NCBI GenBank assembly: GCA_964036045.1
Contig: OZ038402.1
Coordinates: 8,758,971-8,822,970 of the forward strand
Length of the DNA stretch: 64,000 nt
From: Eutreptiella sp. 'Long Island Sound 2002'
Taxonomy: Eukaryota > Euglenozoa > Euglenophyceae > Eutreptiales > Eutreptiaceae
Reading direction: 5' to 3'
Below are positions 1 to 10,649 of the stretch, one piece after another. The translations under genes were made by a program, and so were the position numbers. Position 1 is the stretch's first letter. Every line of letters starts with the position of its first letter. The notes beneath the pieces are model-generated. The model was not told where the DNA came from and did not search any database. It saw only the letters and a program-made list of their open reading frames with translations.

Positions 1-3000
1 CAGTGAGGCAGTGCATTGCAGGAGTTGCACTGCCCACTCCTCCCGGGCAGTGAGGCAGTGCATTGCAGGAGTTGCACTGTCCACTGCCCCCAGGCAGTGA
101 GGCAGTGCATTGCAGGAGTTGCACTGTCCACTGCCCCCAGGCAGTGAGGCAGTGCATTGCAGGAGTTGCACTGTCCACTGCCCCCAGGCGGTAAGGCGGT
201 GCATTGCAGGAGTGGCACTGCCCACTGCCCCCAGGCAGTGCGACAGTGCATTGCAGGAGTTGCACTGCCCACTGCTCCCAGGCAGTGAGTCAGTGCATTG
301 CAGGTGTTGCACTGTCCACTGCCCCCAGGCAGTGGGGCAGTGTATAGCAGGCGTTCTACTGTCCACTCCTCCCAGGCAGTGAGGCGGTGTATTGCGGGAG
401 TTCCACTGCCCACTGCCCCCAGGCAGTGAGGCAGTGCATCGCAGGAGTTGCAATGCCCACTCCTCCCGGGCAGTGAGGCAGCGCATTGCAGGAGTTCCAC
501 TGTCCACATCCCCCAGGCAGTGAGGCAGTGCATTGCAGGAGTTGCACTGCCCACTGCCCCAGGGCAGTGAGGCAGTGCATTGCAGGTGCTGCACTGCCCA
601 CTGCCCCCAGGCAGTGCGGCAGTGGATTGCAGGAGTTGCACTGCCCACTGTTCCCAGGCAGTGAGGCAGTGCATTGCAGGAGTTGCACTGCCCACTCCTC
701 CCAGGCAGTGAGGCAGTGCATTGCAGGAGTTGCACTGTCCACTGCCCCCAGGCAGTGAGGCAGTGGATTGCAGGAGTTGCACTGCCCACTCCTCCCGGGC
801 AGTGAGGCAGTGCATTGCAGGAGTTGCACTGTCCACTGCCCCCAGGCAGTGAGGCAGTGCATTGCAGGAGTTGCACTGCCCACTCCTCCCGGGCAGTGAG
901 GCAGTGCATTGCAGGAGCTGCACTGTCCACTGCCCCCAGGCAGTGAGGCAGTGCATTGCAGGAGTTGCACTGCCCACTCCTCCCGGGCAGTGAGGCAGTG
1001 CATTGCAGGAGTTGCACTGTCCACTGCCCCCAGGCAGTGAGGCAGTGCATTGCAGGAGTTGCACTGCCCACTCCTCCCGGGCAGTGAGGCGGTGCATTGC
1101 ACGAGTTGCACTGTCCACTGCCCCCAGGCAGTGAGGCAGTGCATTGCAGGAGTTGCACTGCCCACTCCTCCCGAGCAGTGAGGCAGTGCATTGCAGGAGT
1201 TGCACTGTCCACTGCCCCCAGGCAGTGAGGCAGTGCATTGCAGGAGTTGCACTGCCCACTGTTCCCAGGCAGTGAGGCAGTGCATTGCAGGAGCTGCACT
1301 GTCCACTGCCCCCAGGCAGTGAGGCAGTGCATTGCAGGAGTTGCACTGTCCACTGCCCCCAGGCAGTGAGGCAGTGCATTGCAGGAGTTGCACTGCCCAC
1401 TCCTCCCGGGCAGTGAGGCAGTGCATTGCAGGAGTTGCACTGTCCACTGCCCCCAGGCAGTGAGGCAGTGCATTGCAGGAGTTGCACTGCCCACTGTTCC
1501 CAGGCAGTGAGGCAGTGCATTGCAGGAGTTGCACTGCCCACTCCTGCCGGGCAGTGAGGCAGTGCATTGCAGGAGTTGCACTGTCCACTGCCCCCAGGCA
1601 GTGAGGCAGTGCATTGCAGGAGTTGCACTGCCCACTCCTCCCGGGCAGTGAGGCAGTGCATTGCAGGAGTTGCACTGTCCACTGCCCCCAGGCAGTGAGG
1701 CAGTGCATTGCAGGAGTTGCACTGCCCACTCCTCCCGGGCAGTGAGGCAGTGCATTGCAGGAGTTGCACTGTCCACTGCCCCCAGGCAGTGAGGCAGTGC
1801 ATTGCAGGAGTTGCACTGCCCACTCCTCCCGGGCAGTGAGGCAGTGCATTGCAGGAGTTGCACTGTCCACTGCCCCCAGGCAGTGAGGCAGTGCATTGCA
1901 GGAGTTGCACTGCCCACTGTTCCCAGGCAGTGAGGCAGTGCATTGCAGGAGCTGCACTGTCCACTGCCCCCAGGCAGTGAGGCAGTGCATTGCAGGAGTT
2001 GCACTGTCCACTGACCCCAGGCAGTGAGGCAGTGCATTGCAGGAGTTGCACTGTCCACTGCCCCCAGGGCAGTGAGGCAGTGCATTGCAGGTGCTGCACT
2101 GCCCACTCCTCCCGGGCAGTGAGGCAGTGCATTGCAGGAGCTGCACTGCCCATTGCCCCCAGGCAGTGAGGCAGTGCATTGCAGGAGTTGCACTGTCCAC
2201 TGCCCCCAGGCAGTGAGGCAGTGCATTGCAGGAGTTGCACTGCCCACTCCTCCCGGGCAGTGAGGCAGTGCATTGCAGGAGTTGCACTGTCCAGTGCCCC
2301 CAAGCAGTGAGGCAGTGCATTGCAGGAGTTGCGCTGCCCACTGCCCCCAGGCAGTGAGGCAGCGCATTGCAGGAGTTGCGCTGCCCACTGCCCCCAGGCA
2401 GTGGGGCAGAGCATTGCAGGAGTTGCACTGCCCACTGCCCCCAGGCAGTGAGGCAGTGCATTGCAGGAGTTGCACTGCCCACTCCTCCCGGGCAGTGAGG
2501 CAGTGCATTGCAGGAGTTGCACTGTCCACTGCCCCCAGGCAGTGAGGCAGTGCATTGCAGGAGTTGCACTGTCCACTGCCCCCAGGCAGTGAGGCAGTGC
2601 ATTGCAGGAGTTGCACTGTCCACTGCCCCCAGGCAGTGAGGCACTGCATTGCAGGAGTTGCACTGCCCACTCCTCCCGGGCAGTGAGGCAGTGCATTGCA
2701 GGAGTTGCACTGCCTGCTGCCCGAGGGCAGTGAGGCAGCGCATTGCAGGAGTTGCGCTGCCCACTGCCCCCAGGCAGTGGGGCAGAGCATTGCAGGAGTT
2801 GCACTGCCAACTGCCCCCAGGCAGTGAGGCAGTGCATTGCAGGAGTTCCACTGCCCACTGCCCCCGGGGCAGTGAGGCAGTGCATTGCAGGAGTTGCACT
2901 GCCCACTGCCCCCAGGCAGTGAGGCAGTGCATTGCAGGAGCTGCACTGCCCACTGCCCCCAGGCAGTGCGGCAGTGGATTGCAGGAGTGGCACTGCCCAC

Positions 3001-3189
3001 TGCCCCCAGGCAGTGAGGCAGTGCATTGCAGGAGTTGCACTGCCCACTGCTCCCAGGCAGTGAGGCAGTGCATTGCAGGGGTTCAACTGCCCACTGCCCC
3101 CAGGCAGTGAGGCAGTGCATTGCAGGTGTTGCACTGCCCACTCCTCCCGGGCAGTGAGGCAGTGCATTGCAGGAGTTGCACTGTCCACT

Positions 3190-4381
3190 GCCCCCAGGCA
3201 GTGAGGCAGTGCATTGCAGGAGTTGCACTGCCCACTGTTCCCAGGCAGTGAGGCAGTGCATTGCAGGAGCTGCACTGTCCACTGCCCCCAGGCAGTGAGG
3301 CAGTGCATTGCAGGAGTTGCACTGTCCACTGCCCCCAGGGCAGTGAGGCAGTGCATTGCAGGTGCTGCACTGCCCACTCCTCCCGGGCAGTGAGGCAGTG
3401 CATTGCAGGAGCTGCACTGCCCATTGCCCCCAGGCAGTGAGGCAGTGCATTGCAGGAGTTGCACTGTCCACTGCCCCCAGGCAGTGAGGCAGTGCATTGC
3501 AGGAGTTGCACTGCCCACTCCTCCCGGGCAGTGAGGCAGTGCATTGCAGGAGTTGCACTGTCCCGTGCCCCCAGGCAGTGAGGCAGTGCATTGCAGGAGT
3601 TGCGCTGCCCACTGCCCCCAGGCAGTGAGGCAGCGCATTGCAGGAGTTGCGCTGCCCACTGCCCCCAGGCAGTGGGGCAGCGCATTGCAGGAGTTGCACT
3701 GCCCACTGCCCCCAGGCAGTGAGGCAGTGCATTGCAGGAGTTGCACTGCCCACTCCTCCCGGGCAGTGAGGCAGTGCATTGCAGGAGTTGCACTGTCCAC
3801 TGCCCCCAGGCAGTGAGGCAGTGCATTGCAGGAGTTGCACTGTCCACTGCCCCCAGGCAGTGAGGCAGTGCATTGCAGGAGTTGCACTGTCCACTGCCCC
3901 CAGGCAGTGAGGCACTGCATTGCAGGAGTTGCACTGCCCACTCCTCCCGGGCAGTGAGGCAGTGCATTGCAGGAGTTGCACTGCCTGCTGCCCGAGGGCA
4001 GTGAGGCAGCGCATTGCAGGAGTTGCGCTGCCCACTGCCCCCAGGCAGTGGGGCAGAGCATTGCAGGAGTTGCACTGCCCACTGCCCCCAGGCAGTGAGG
4101 CAGTGCATTGCAGGAGTTCCACTGCCCACTGCCCCCGGGGCAGTGAGGCAGTGCATTGCAGGAGTTGCACTGCCCACTGCCCCCAGGCAGTGAGGCAGTG
4201 CATTGCAGGAGCTGCACTGCCCACTGCCCCCAGGCAGTGCGGCAGTGGATTGCAGGAGTGGCACTGCCCACTGCCCCCAGGCAGTGAGGCAGTGCATTGC
4301 AGGAGTTGCACTGCCCACTGCTCCCAGGCAGTGAGGCAGTGCATTGCAGGGGTTCAACTGCCCACTGCCCCCAGGCAGTGA
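3190..4381. repeat. Second copy of a 1,271-bp higher-order repeat in the 47-bp array
   Basis: The block from about 1920 to 3110 recurs from about 3190 to 4381, offset by 1,271 bp (27 units plus 2 bases). Diagnostic variants repeat in order: the GGCACTGCATTGC change near 2641 and 3911, the CCTGCTGCCCGAGGGCAG unit near 2713 and 3983, and the CCCCCGGGGCAG unit near 2862 and 4133. Only scattered substitutions separate the copies, so this is a recent block duplication. Confidence 0.85.
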
Positions 4382-4390
4382 GGCAGTGCA

Positions 4391-5862
4391 TTGCAGGTGT
4401 TGCACTGCCCGCTGCCCCCAGGCAGCGGGGCAGTGCACTGGAGGAGTTGCACTGCCTACTGCCCGAGGGCAGTGAGGCAGTGCATTGCAGAAGTTGCAAT
4501 GCCCACTGCCCCCAGGCAGTGCGGCAGTGTATGGCATGAGTTGCGCTGCCCACTGCCCCCAGGCAGTGGGGCAGAGCATTGCATGGGTTCCTCTGCCCAC
4601 TGCCCCCAGGCAGTGAGGCAGTGCATTGCAGGAGTTGCACTGGTTACTGCCCGAGGGCAGTGAGGCAGTGCATTGCAGAAGTTGCACTGCCCACTGCCCC
4701 CAGGCACTGCGGCAGTGTATGGCAGGAGTTGCGCTGCCCGCTGCCCCCAGGCAGTGGGGCAGAGCATTGCAGGAGTTCCACTGCCCACTGCCCCCAGGCA
4801 GTGAGATAGGGCATTGCAGGAGTTGCGCTGCCCCCTGCCCCCAGCCAGTGAGGCAGTGCATTGCAGGAATTCCACTGCCCACTGCCCCCGGGCAGTGAGG
4901 CAGTGCATTGCAGGAGTTGCACTGCCTGCTGCCCGAGGGCAGTGAGGCAGTGCATTGCAGAAGTTGCACTGCCTACTGCCCCCAGGCAGTGCGGCAGTGT
5001 ATGGCAGGAGTTCCACTGCCCACTGCCCCCAGGCAGTGAGATAGGGCATTGCAGGAGTTGCGCTGCCCCCTGCCCCCGGGCACTGGGGTAGAGCATTGCA
5101 GGAATTCCACTGCCCACTGCCCCCAGGCAGTGAGGCAGTGCACTGGAGGAGTTGCACTGCCTACTGCCCGAGGGCAGTGAGGCAGTGCATTGCAGAAGTT
5201 GCAATGCCCACTGCCCCCAGGCAGTGCGGCAGTGTATGGCATGAGTTGCGCTGCCCACTGCCCCCAGGCAGTGGGGCAGAGCATTGCATGGGTTCCTCTG
5301 CCCACTGCCCCCAGGCAGTGAGGCAGTGCATTGCAGGAGTTGCACTGGTTACTGCCCGAGGGCAGTGAGGCAGTGCATTGCAGAAGTTGCACTGCCCACT
5401 GCCCCCAGGCACTGCGGCAGTGTATGGCAGGAGTTGCGCTGCCCGCTGCCCCCAGGCAGTGGGGCAGAGCATTGCAGGAGTTCCACTGCCCACTGCCCCC
5501 AGGCAGTGAGATAGGGCATTGCAGGAGTTGCGCTGCCCCCTGCCCCCAGCCAGTGAGGCAGTGCATTGCAGGAATTCCACTGCCCACTGCCCCCGGGCAG
5601 TGAGGCAGTGCATTGCAGGAGTTGCACTGCCTGCTGCCCGAGGGCAGTGAGGCAGTGCATTGCAGAAGTTGCACTGCCTACTGCCCCCAGGCAGTGCGGC
5701 AGTGTATGGCAGGAGTTCCACTGCCCACTGCCCCCAGGCAGTGAGATAGGGCATTGCAGGAGTTGCGCTGCCCCCTGCCCCCGGGCACTGGGGTAGAGCA
5801 TTGCAGGAATTCCACTGCCCACTGCCCCCAGGCAGTGAGGCAGTGCATTGCAGGAGTTGCAC
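4391..5862. repeat. 705-bp higher-order repeat, two tandem copies
   Basis: Sequence starting near 4430 recurs 705 bp later (15 x 47). Markers include the CACTGGAGGAGTTGCACTGC unit at about 4436 and 5141, GCATGGGTTCCTCTGCC at about 4581 and 5286, and GTGAGATAGGGCATTGC at about 4801 and 5506. A third, partial copy continues towards 6190. This right-hand part uses unit variants (GAAGTTGC, GAATTCCACTG) that are rare at the left end, so the array has locally homogenised subdomains. Confidence 0.85.
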
Positions 5863-7079
5863 TGCCTACTGCCCGAGGGCAGTGAGGCAGTGCATTGCAG
5901 AAGTTGCACTGCCCACTGCCCCCAGGCACTGCGGCACTGTATGGCAGGAGTTGCGCTGCCCGCTGCCCCCAGGCAGTGGGGCAGAGCATTGCAGGAGTTC
6001 CACTGCCCACTGCCCCCAGGCAGTGAGATAGGGCATTGCAGGAGTTGCGCTGCCCCCTGCCCCCAGCCAGTGAGGCCTTGCATTGCAGGAATTCCACTGC
6101 CCACTGCCCCCGGGCAGTGAGGCAGTGCATTGCAGGAGTTGCACTGCCTGCTGCCCGAGGGCAGTGAGGCAGTGCATTGCAGGAGTTGCACTGCCTACTG
6201 CCCGAGGGCAGTGAGGCAGTGCGTCGCAGGAGTTGCACTGCCCACTGCTCCCGGGCAGTGAGGCAGTGCATTGCAGGAGTTCCACTGCCCACTGCCCCCA
6301 GGCAGTGAGGCAGTGCGTCGCAGGAGTTGCACTGCTCACTGCTCCCGGGCAGTGAGGCGGTGTTCTGCGGGAGTTACAGTGTCCACTGCCCCCAGGCAGT
6401 GAGGCAGTGCATTGCAGGGGTTCAACTGCCCGCTGCCCCCAGGCAGTGGGGCAGAGCATTGCAGGAGTTCCACTGCCCACTGCCCCCAGGCAGTGAGGCA
6501 GTGCATTGCAGGAGTTGCACTGCCTACTGCCCGAGGGCAGTGAGGCAGTGCATTGCAGGAGCTGCACTGCCCACTGCCCCCAGGCAGTGTGGCAGTGAAT
6601 TGCAGGAGGTCCATTGCCCACTGCCCCGGGGCAGTGAGGCAGTGCATTGCAGGAGTTGGGCTGCACACTGCCCCCAGCCAGTGAGGCAGAGCATTGCAGG
6701 AGCTGCACTGCCCACTGCCCCGAGGGCAGTGAGGCAGTGCATTCCAGGAGTTGCACTGCCCACTGCCCCCGGGCAGTGAGGCAGTGCATTGCAGGAGTTG
6801 CACTGCCTACTGCCCAAGGGCAGTGAGGCAGTGCATTGCAGGAGTTCCACTGCCCACTGCCCCCAGGGCAGTGAGGCAGTGCATTGCAGGAGTTGGGCTG
6901 CACACTGCCCCCAGCCAGTGGGGCAGTGCATTGCAGGAGTTGCACTGCCTACTGCCCAAGGGCAGTGAGGCAGTGCATTCCAGGAGTTGCACTGCCCACT
7001 GCCCCCGGGCAGTGAGGCAGTGCATTGCAGGAGTTGCACTGCCTACTGCCCAAGGGCAGTGAGGCAGTGCATTGCAGGA

Positions 7080-7757
7080 GTGCTGGATACAACGTGCCTC
7101 CTGTGCGGGACACAGCCCGACACGGCGCCCCACCTGTGGGCCTGCTCGGCTCAATCGCACGAGTGGGGGCCAGCCCGCCGGCGCCTCGCAGCGTGGCTCG
7201 ACCAGAAGGTGGGGCCACGGGCGGCCCCAGTGCGTCACCAGCTGTGGGAACCGACTGTGCTGGAGCAGTGGGCGGCAGCCCTGCGGACCCCCTCCATGCA
7301 GCTGGCCCACCTGGAGTGTACGGGGCCCCACTCGCTGGGCACGGAGTTCCTCCGCCACGTCGTGGAGGAGTCCATACGGATCTGGTACGCCCACGCCAAG
7401 GCGCGTGCCACACTGCTGAAGGCCCGCCTGGGCCCGGGCAGCACGATGGCGTGGGCGTTGCAGGGGCTGCGCCTGCACCAGCAAGCAGAAAGGGAAGGGG
7501 TGCAGCGGGAGCTCCTGGAATACGCGCGGTCGCCAGAGGCGAACTCACCAGGTCTCCCCGACTCCCCCTCCCCCTGCCGAGGCCTACACACTTACGCACG
7601 GCGCGCACACAACACACACAGCCCAGCCCGTTTACCTTTACCCGTGGGTAGACATCCCGGCCTTTTGCCTTTTGGTAACAGCGCCTTCGGCACACCACAC
7701 CACACCACACCACACCACACCACACCACACCACACCACACCACACCACACCACACCC
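7080..7757 (+). mobile_element. 5'-truncated non-LTR retrotransposon tail inside the 47-bp array
   Basis: Unique GC-rich sequence starts abruptly after GCATTGCAGGAGT and ends in a CACAC-type microsatellite, after which the 47-bp array resumes. The plus-strand frame encodes a C-x2-C-x8-H-x3-C cluster (CLLC, then HLWAC, about 7090-7150). This is the kind of zinc motif found at the C-terminus of LINE-type reverse transcriptases. About 150 further residues rich in Trp, Leu, Arg and Ala follow. No polymerase domain remains, as expected from 5' truncation during target-primed reverse transcription. The last 63 bases before the microsatellite (7628-7690) are nearly the same as 9259-9321, defining a shared 3' end. 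I did not find a convincing target-site duplication; about 19 bases of array phase are missing across the insertion. The clade is not assignable. Confidence 0.7.
7691..7757. repeat. CACAC pentanucleotide microsatellite, tail 1
   Basis: About 13 uninterrupted ACACC units directly follow GCCTTCGG, the conserved 3' terminus of the retroelement. It is probably the element's own tail. No variant units are seen, unlike the longer tail at 9322-9705. Confidence 0.9.
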
Positions 7758-8415
7758 TAGGCAGTGAGGCAGTGTGTTGCAGGAGTCCCATTGCCCGCTG
7801 CCCCCAGGCAGTGAGGCAGTGTATTGTAGGGGTTCCACTGCCCACTGCCCCCAGGCAGTGAGGCAGTGTATTGCAGGAGTTGCACTGCCCACTGCCCCCA
7901 AGTCAGGCAGTGTGTTGCAGGAGTTCCACTGCCTGCTGCCCCCAGGCAGTGAGGCAGTGTATTGCAGGAGTTCCCCTGCCCACTGCCCCCAGGCAGTGTG
8001 GCAGTGCATAGCAGGAGTTCCACTGCTCAGTGCCCCCAGGCAATGAGGCAGTGAGGAAGTGCATTGCAAGATTTGCACTGCCCACTGCCCCCAGGCAGTG
8101 TGGCAGTGTATTGTAGGGGTTGCACCGCCCACGGCCTTCAGGCGGTGTGGCGGTGCAAAGCAGGAGCTCCACTGCCAGCTGCCCCTAGGCAGTGAGGCAG
8201 TGTTTAACAGGAGTTCCACTGTCCACTGCCCCCGGGCGGCGAGGCAGTGTATTACTGCAGTTGCACTGCCCACTGCCCCCAGGAAGCGGGGCCGTGCATT
8301 GCAAGAGTTGCACTGCCCACTGCCCCAAGGCAGTGAGGCAGTGCACTGCAAGAGTTCCACTGTCCACTGACCCCAGGCAGTGAGGTAGTGCGTTGCAGGA
8401 TTTGCCCACTGCCCT
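7758..8415. repeat. 47-bp satellite array, part 2 (diverged)
   Basis: About 14 units of the 47-bp family continue after the retroelement. They are more diverged than part 1: GCAGTGTATTG replaces GCAGTGCATTG, many units have TTCCACTG in place of TTGCACTG, and lengths vary. The array fades out near 8415. Older units at the edge and younger, homogenised units inside fit growth by unequal exchange in the interior. Confidence 0.85.
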
Positions 8416-9321
8416 CAGCCCACAATTGCCGTGCAGCAGGGCACACACCGTGTAGTGCAGTGCGCAGCACCAAGCAGTGTGGCACCACACAGAAAGCACT
8501 GATGGTGCAGCGCGGCACACACAGTGCAGTGGAGGAATCCCTGGCGCCCCAATATGTCGCGGTGGAGGAGTTCCCAGCGCCCATCAGCGGTGTCAAAGAC
8601 CGCCCATGTCTCGTCGTGGAGTCCCCCCCGGGGCCTACGTGGGGCCAAACCGAGAATACGTCTCCGGTGCCTGTGAGTGGCACGAAAGATCAGCCATCCC
8701 TAGTGGATGATTCCCCGGCGGTGCCGAAGGTTAACAATCTGTGCTGAGGGGGAGAGAATCCGGTGGAGGGCGGTTCAACAACCCTCCCAATAAATTTGGT
8801 CTCTCCCCCCTCTACTACATCCCCTGTGGAGGAACCCCAACCACGGGCATTTTCCAATTGGGGGGGGCTCCAAGGGGTACAACGGGCGTGGAGCCTGTTT
8901 CTGCTCCCGTTCCACAGATCCAACCACCTACGGTGGTTCATGAATCACCCCACTATATTGTGGTGGACGAATCCCCACCGCCACCCCCGCGGCCAAATCC
9001 CGTTGGTCCTGTTTCCCCTCCTCCATCGCCCCGGCGGGTGACTTACATCCAGCACGTGGACGGCATCCCGTATCTGATTCGGCCATCCGTGGGTGGAGGT
9101 TCGGGGGGGGGGGGGGGGCATTCTTCACGTGGGGCTACTAGACCCTGTGTGACTGGGCACAGGCGTCGGCAGAGCAGTACCGGCCCATTGCGACTGGGCA
9201 CTTGTCCGGCTATGCAACGACACACTAGCACACAACGCGCACTTAGACACACAGCCCTCCCGTTTACATGTACCCTTGGGTAGACATCCCGGCCATTGCC
9301 TTCTGGTAACAGTGCCTTCGG
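8416..9321 (+). mobile_element. Second element sharing the retrotransposon 3' end
   Basis: Bases 9259-9321 match 7628-7690 (shared words CCGTTTAC, GGGTAGACATCCCGGCC, GGTAACAG, GCCTTCGGCACACC). Both copies are preceded by a CACACAGCCC-type stretch and followed by the same pentanucleotide repeat. The body upstream differs: no reverse transcriptase motif, but a decayed proline-rich frame. It may be a non-autonomous partner that shares the LINE tail, or a different part of the same family. The left boundary near 8416 is simply where the 47-bp units stop being recognisable. Confidence 0.5.
8478..9138 (+). pseudogene. Decayed proline-rich repeat protein
   Basis: In one frame (8388-8747) the text shows internal 30-residue repeats: ISGVKDRPCLVVESP and VSGTKDQPSLVDDSP, preceded by related VEESLAP and VEEFPAP. 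A TGA at 8745-8747 interrupts it. The same frame then continues with GGENPVEGG and TTSPVEEPQPRAFSNW up to an 8-base G tract (about 8861-8868). After the tract the similar text continues in another frame with VVHESPHYIVVDESPPPPP and VTYIQHVDGIPYLIRP. One stop and one homopolymer frameshift therefore break a formerly continuous proline-rich protein. A second homopolymer (16 G at 9103-9118) lies near its end. Function is unknown; sequencing error in the G tract or an intron are alternatives. Confidence 0.45.
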
Positions 9322-9705
9322 CACACCACACCACACCACACCACACCACACCACACCACACCACATGACACCACACCACACCACACCACACCACACCACA
9401 CCACACCACACCACACCACACCACACCACACCACACCACACCACACCACACCACACCACACCACACCAAACCACAGCACAGCACAGCACAGCACAGCACA
9501 GCACAGCACAGCACAGCACAGCACAGCACAGCACAGCACAGCACAGCACAGCACAGCACACCACGCCACGCCACGCCACGCCACGCCACGCCACGCCACA
9601 CCACACCACACCACACCACACCATACCACACCACACCATACCACACCACACCACACCACACCACACCACACCACACCACACCACACCACACCACACCACA
9701 CCACT
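9322..9705. repeat. CCACA/GCACA/CCACG block-structured microsatellite, tail 2
   Basis: About 77 pentanucleotide units occur in ordered blocks: ACACC units from 9322, a pure GCACA block at about 9476-9560, a CCACG block at about 9561-9598, then ACACC units again with two CCATA variants. Block order, not random mixing, shows local amplification of variants. The strand-asymmetric G/T-rich complement (TGTGG) leaves several frames open, so the Val-Trp-Cys-rich frames here are artefacts. Confidence 0.95.
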
Positions 9706-10465
9706 CCACTTGACAGTGCATACTTTGGATACCCATAGCCCCTTACACCATCATCCCCCCCCCATGCCGTCGCCCAGGTGCGGAGGGGCATGCTCTTGGT
9801 GACCACCAAAAAGAGACCTTCTATTGGCGCATTGACTGTTGCCCTCTCCTCACCTGTCCTCAACAGGGAATTGAGGACCCCTCAACTCCGCTGGGGCATC
9901 CCATATTCCGAATGCAGTGCTGCCCCACCACCTGATGACCACAATGTCACTTCGGAAGGCAGTCTCGCATGCAGTTCGGAGGGAACGCCCTCCCAAGCAC
10001 ATGCATGTCCTTGTGACCCATTACCATCTCATGAGAGTTTTCTCAGGCACAACACCCTCCCCGAGAGCCATGAACTTCTGCTTGCAGCAATGTACTCCGA
10101 CCAGGTCGGCATTTCCTTCCCTAACAGACAGCACTGCGTTAAAAAACATGGCATCATTGCCTTTAATGTGGGGTAGTATCGTCACATTGCCTCTCTTCAA
10201 GCGCATTTGTTCAAAATGTGGGGAAAGGGGGGCAGGCACATCAACAAAGCCCCGTACCCCAGCCACCCATGTTGTGCCTTGCACTCAGATGCCAAATCCA
10301 ACACCCCATCAGCATCCCATGTCCCATTATGCAGACAGGAGAGGCCGAAAATCTGTTCAATCCCAGTGTTACCTGGGGGAAGGCCACGGGCATTGGGGGG
10401 CAAGGCTGTATGCATGGGGGACAAGGTCATGTGCACCAGGACCGAAGACCAGCTTTGATTAAGCG

Positions 10466-10467
<2 letters not shown>
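9706..10467. other. Stretch without a recognised gene
   Basis: Mixed-composition sequence. A minus-strand frame at 10021-10284 contains plausible-looking text (LKRGNVTILPHIKGNDAMFFNAVL) but matches no family I know, and other frames overlap it. I leave it unannotated. Confidence 0.4.

Positions 10468-10524
<57 letters not shown>
10468..10524. repeat. TA dinucleotide microsatellite
   Basis: About 28 TA units with one ACA interruption near 10497. It lies about 125 bases beyond the 3' end of the minus-strand SUMO-domain gene. Confidence 0.95.
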
Positions 10525-10526
<2 letters not shown>

Positions 10527-10649
10527 GATAGATGTGCACAACTTCCATGACCACCGCCAAACAAGTGAGTTGCCATTACAACTGTCATATGCACTTTGCA
10601 GCGCAATGGCAGACCCTTCAACATTTGATTGGCGTTTGACCGGGCGTGC

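Larger units (their letters stand above)
1..7079. repeat. 47-bp hairpin satellite array, part 1
   Basis: About 150 head-to-tail units of 47 bp (a few are 46 or 48) run without interruption from the left edge. The best-conserved unit type reads as GGCAGTG, a single A, GGCAGTGCA, a 10-base loop TTGCAGGAGT, then TGCACTGCC and CACTGCC, then a CCCA spacer. The two arms are complementary over 16 bp with one bulged A, so each such unit can fold into a long hairpin. Common variants replace the right arm by TGTCCACTGCC or CCCACTCCTCCC, which weakens the stem. Because 47 is not a multiple of three, long open frames cycle through all three frames with a 47-residue period. Such frames (for example the 905-codon minus-strand one at 356-3073) are not evidence of a gene. 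The array is cut at 7079 by a retroelement and resumes at 7758. Confidence 0.95.
7080..7760 (+). pseudogene. Reverse transcriptase C-terminal remnant (zinc motif region)
   Basis: The frame is open from the upstream satellite through the unique segment and into the CACAC tail, where it reads as His-Thr-Pro repeats before a TAG at 7758-7760. Only residues encoded from about 7080 to 7600 look like real protein: the Cys/His cluster, then WLDQKV, a Trp-rich helix-like stretch (EQWAAALR) and an Arg/Ala-rich C-terminus. There is no start codon of its own. A working enzyme would need endonuclease and polymerase domains, which are absent, so this is a dead fragment. Confidence 0.6.

Noticed and set aside
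356-7062. Long Cys/His-rich frames such as the 905-codon one on the minus strand
   Set aside because: The 47-bp unit is not a multiple of three, so one frame cycles through all three readings every 141 bases. Equally long frames exist on the other strand, and the array varies at non-synonymous sites freely.
1-7079. CRISPR array (regular 47-bp or 50-bp repeats)
   Set aside because: Units are contiguous with no unique spacers, there are no cas genes and the context is eukaryotic.
9043-9863. Val-Val-Trp-Cys-Gly and Thr-Pro-His-His frames
   Set aside because: Translation of the ACACC/GCACA/CCACG microsatellite; no unique sequence supports a gene.
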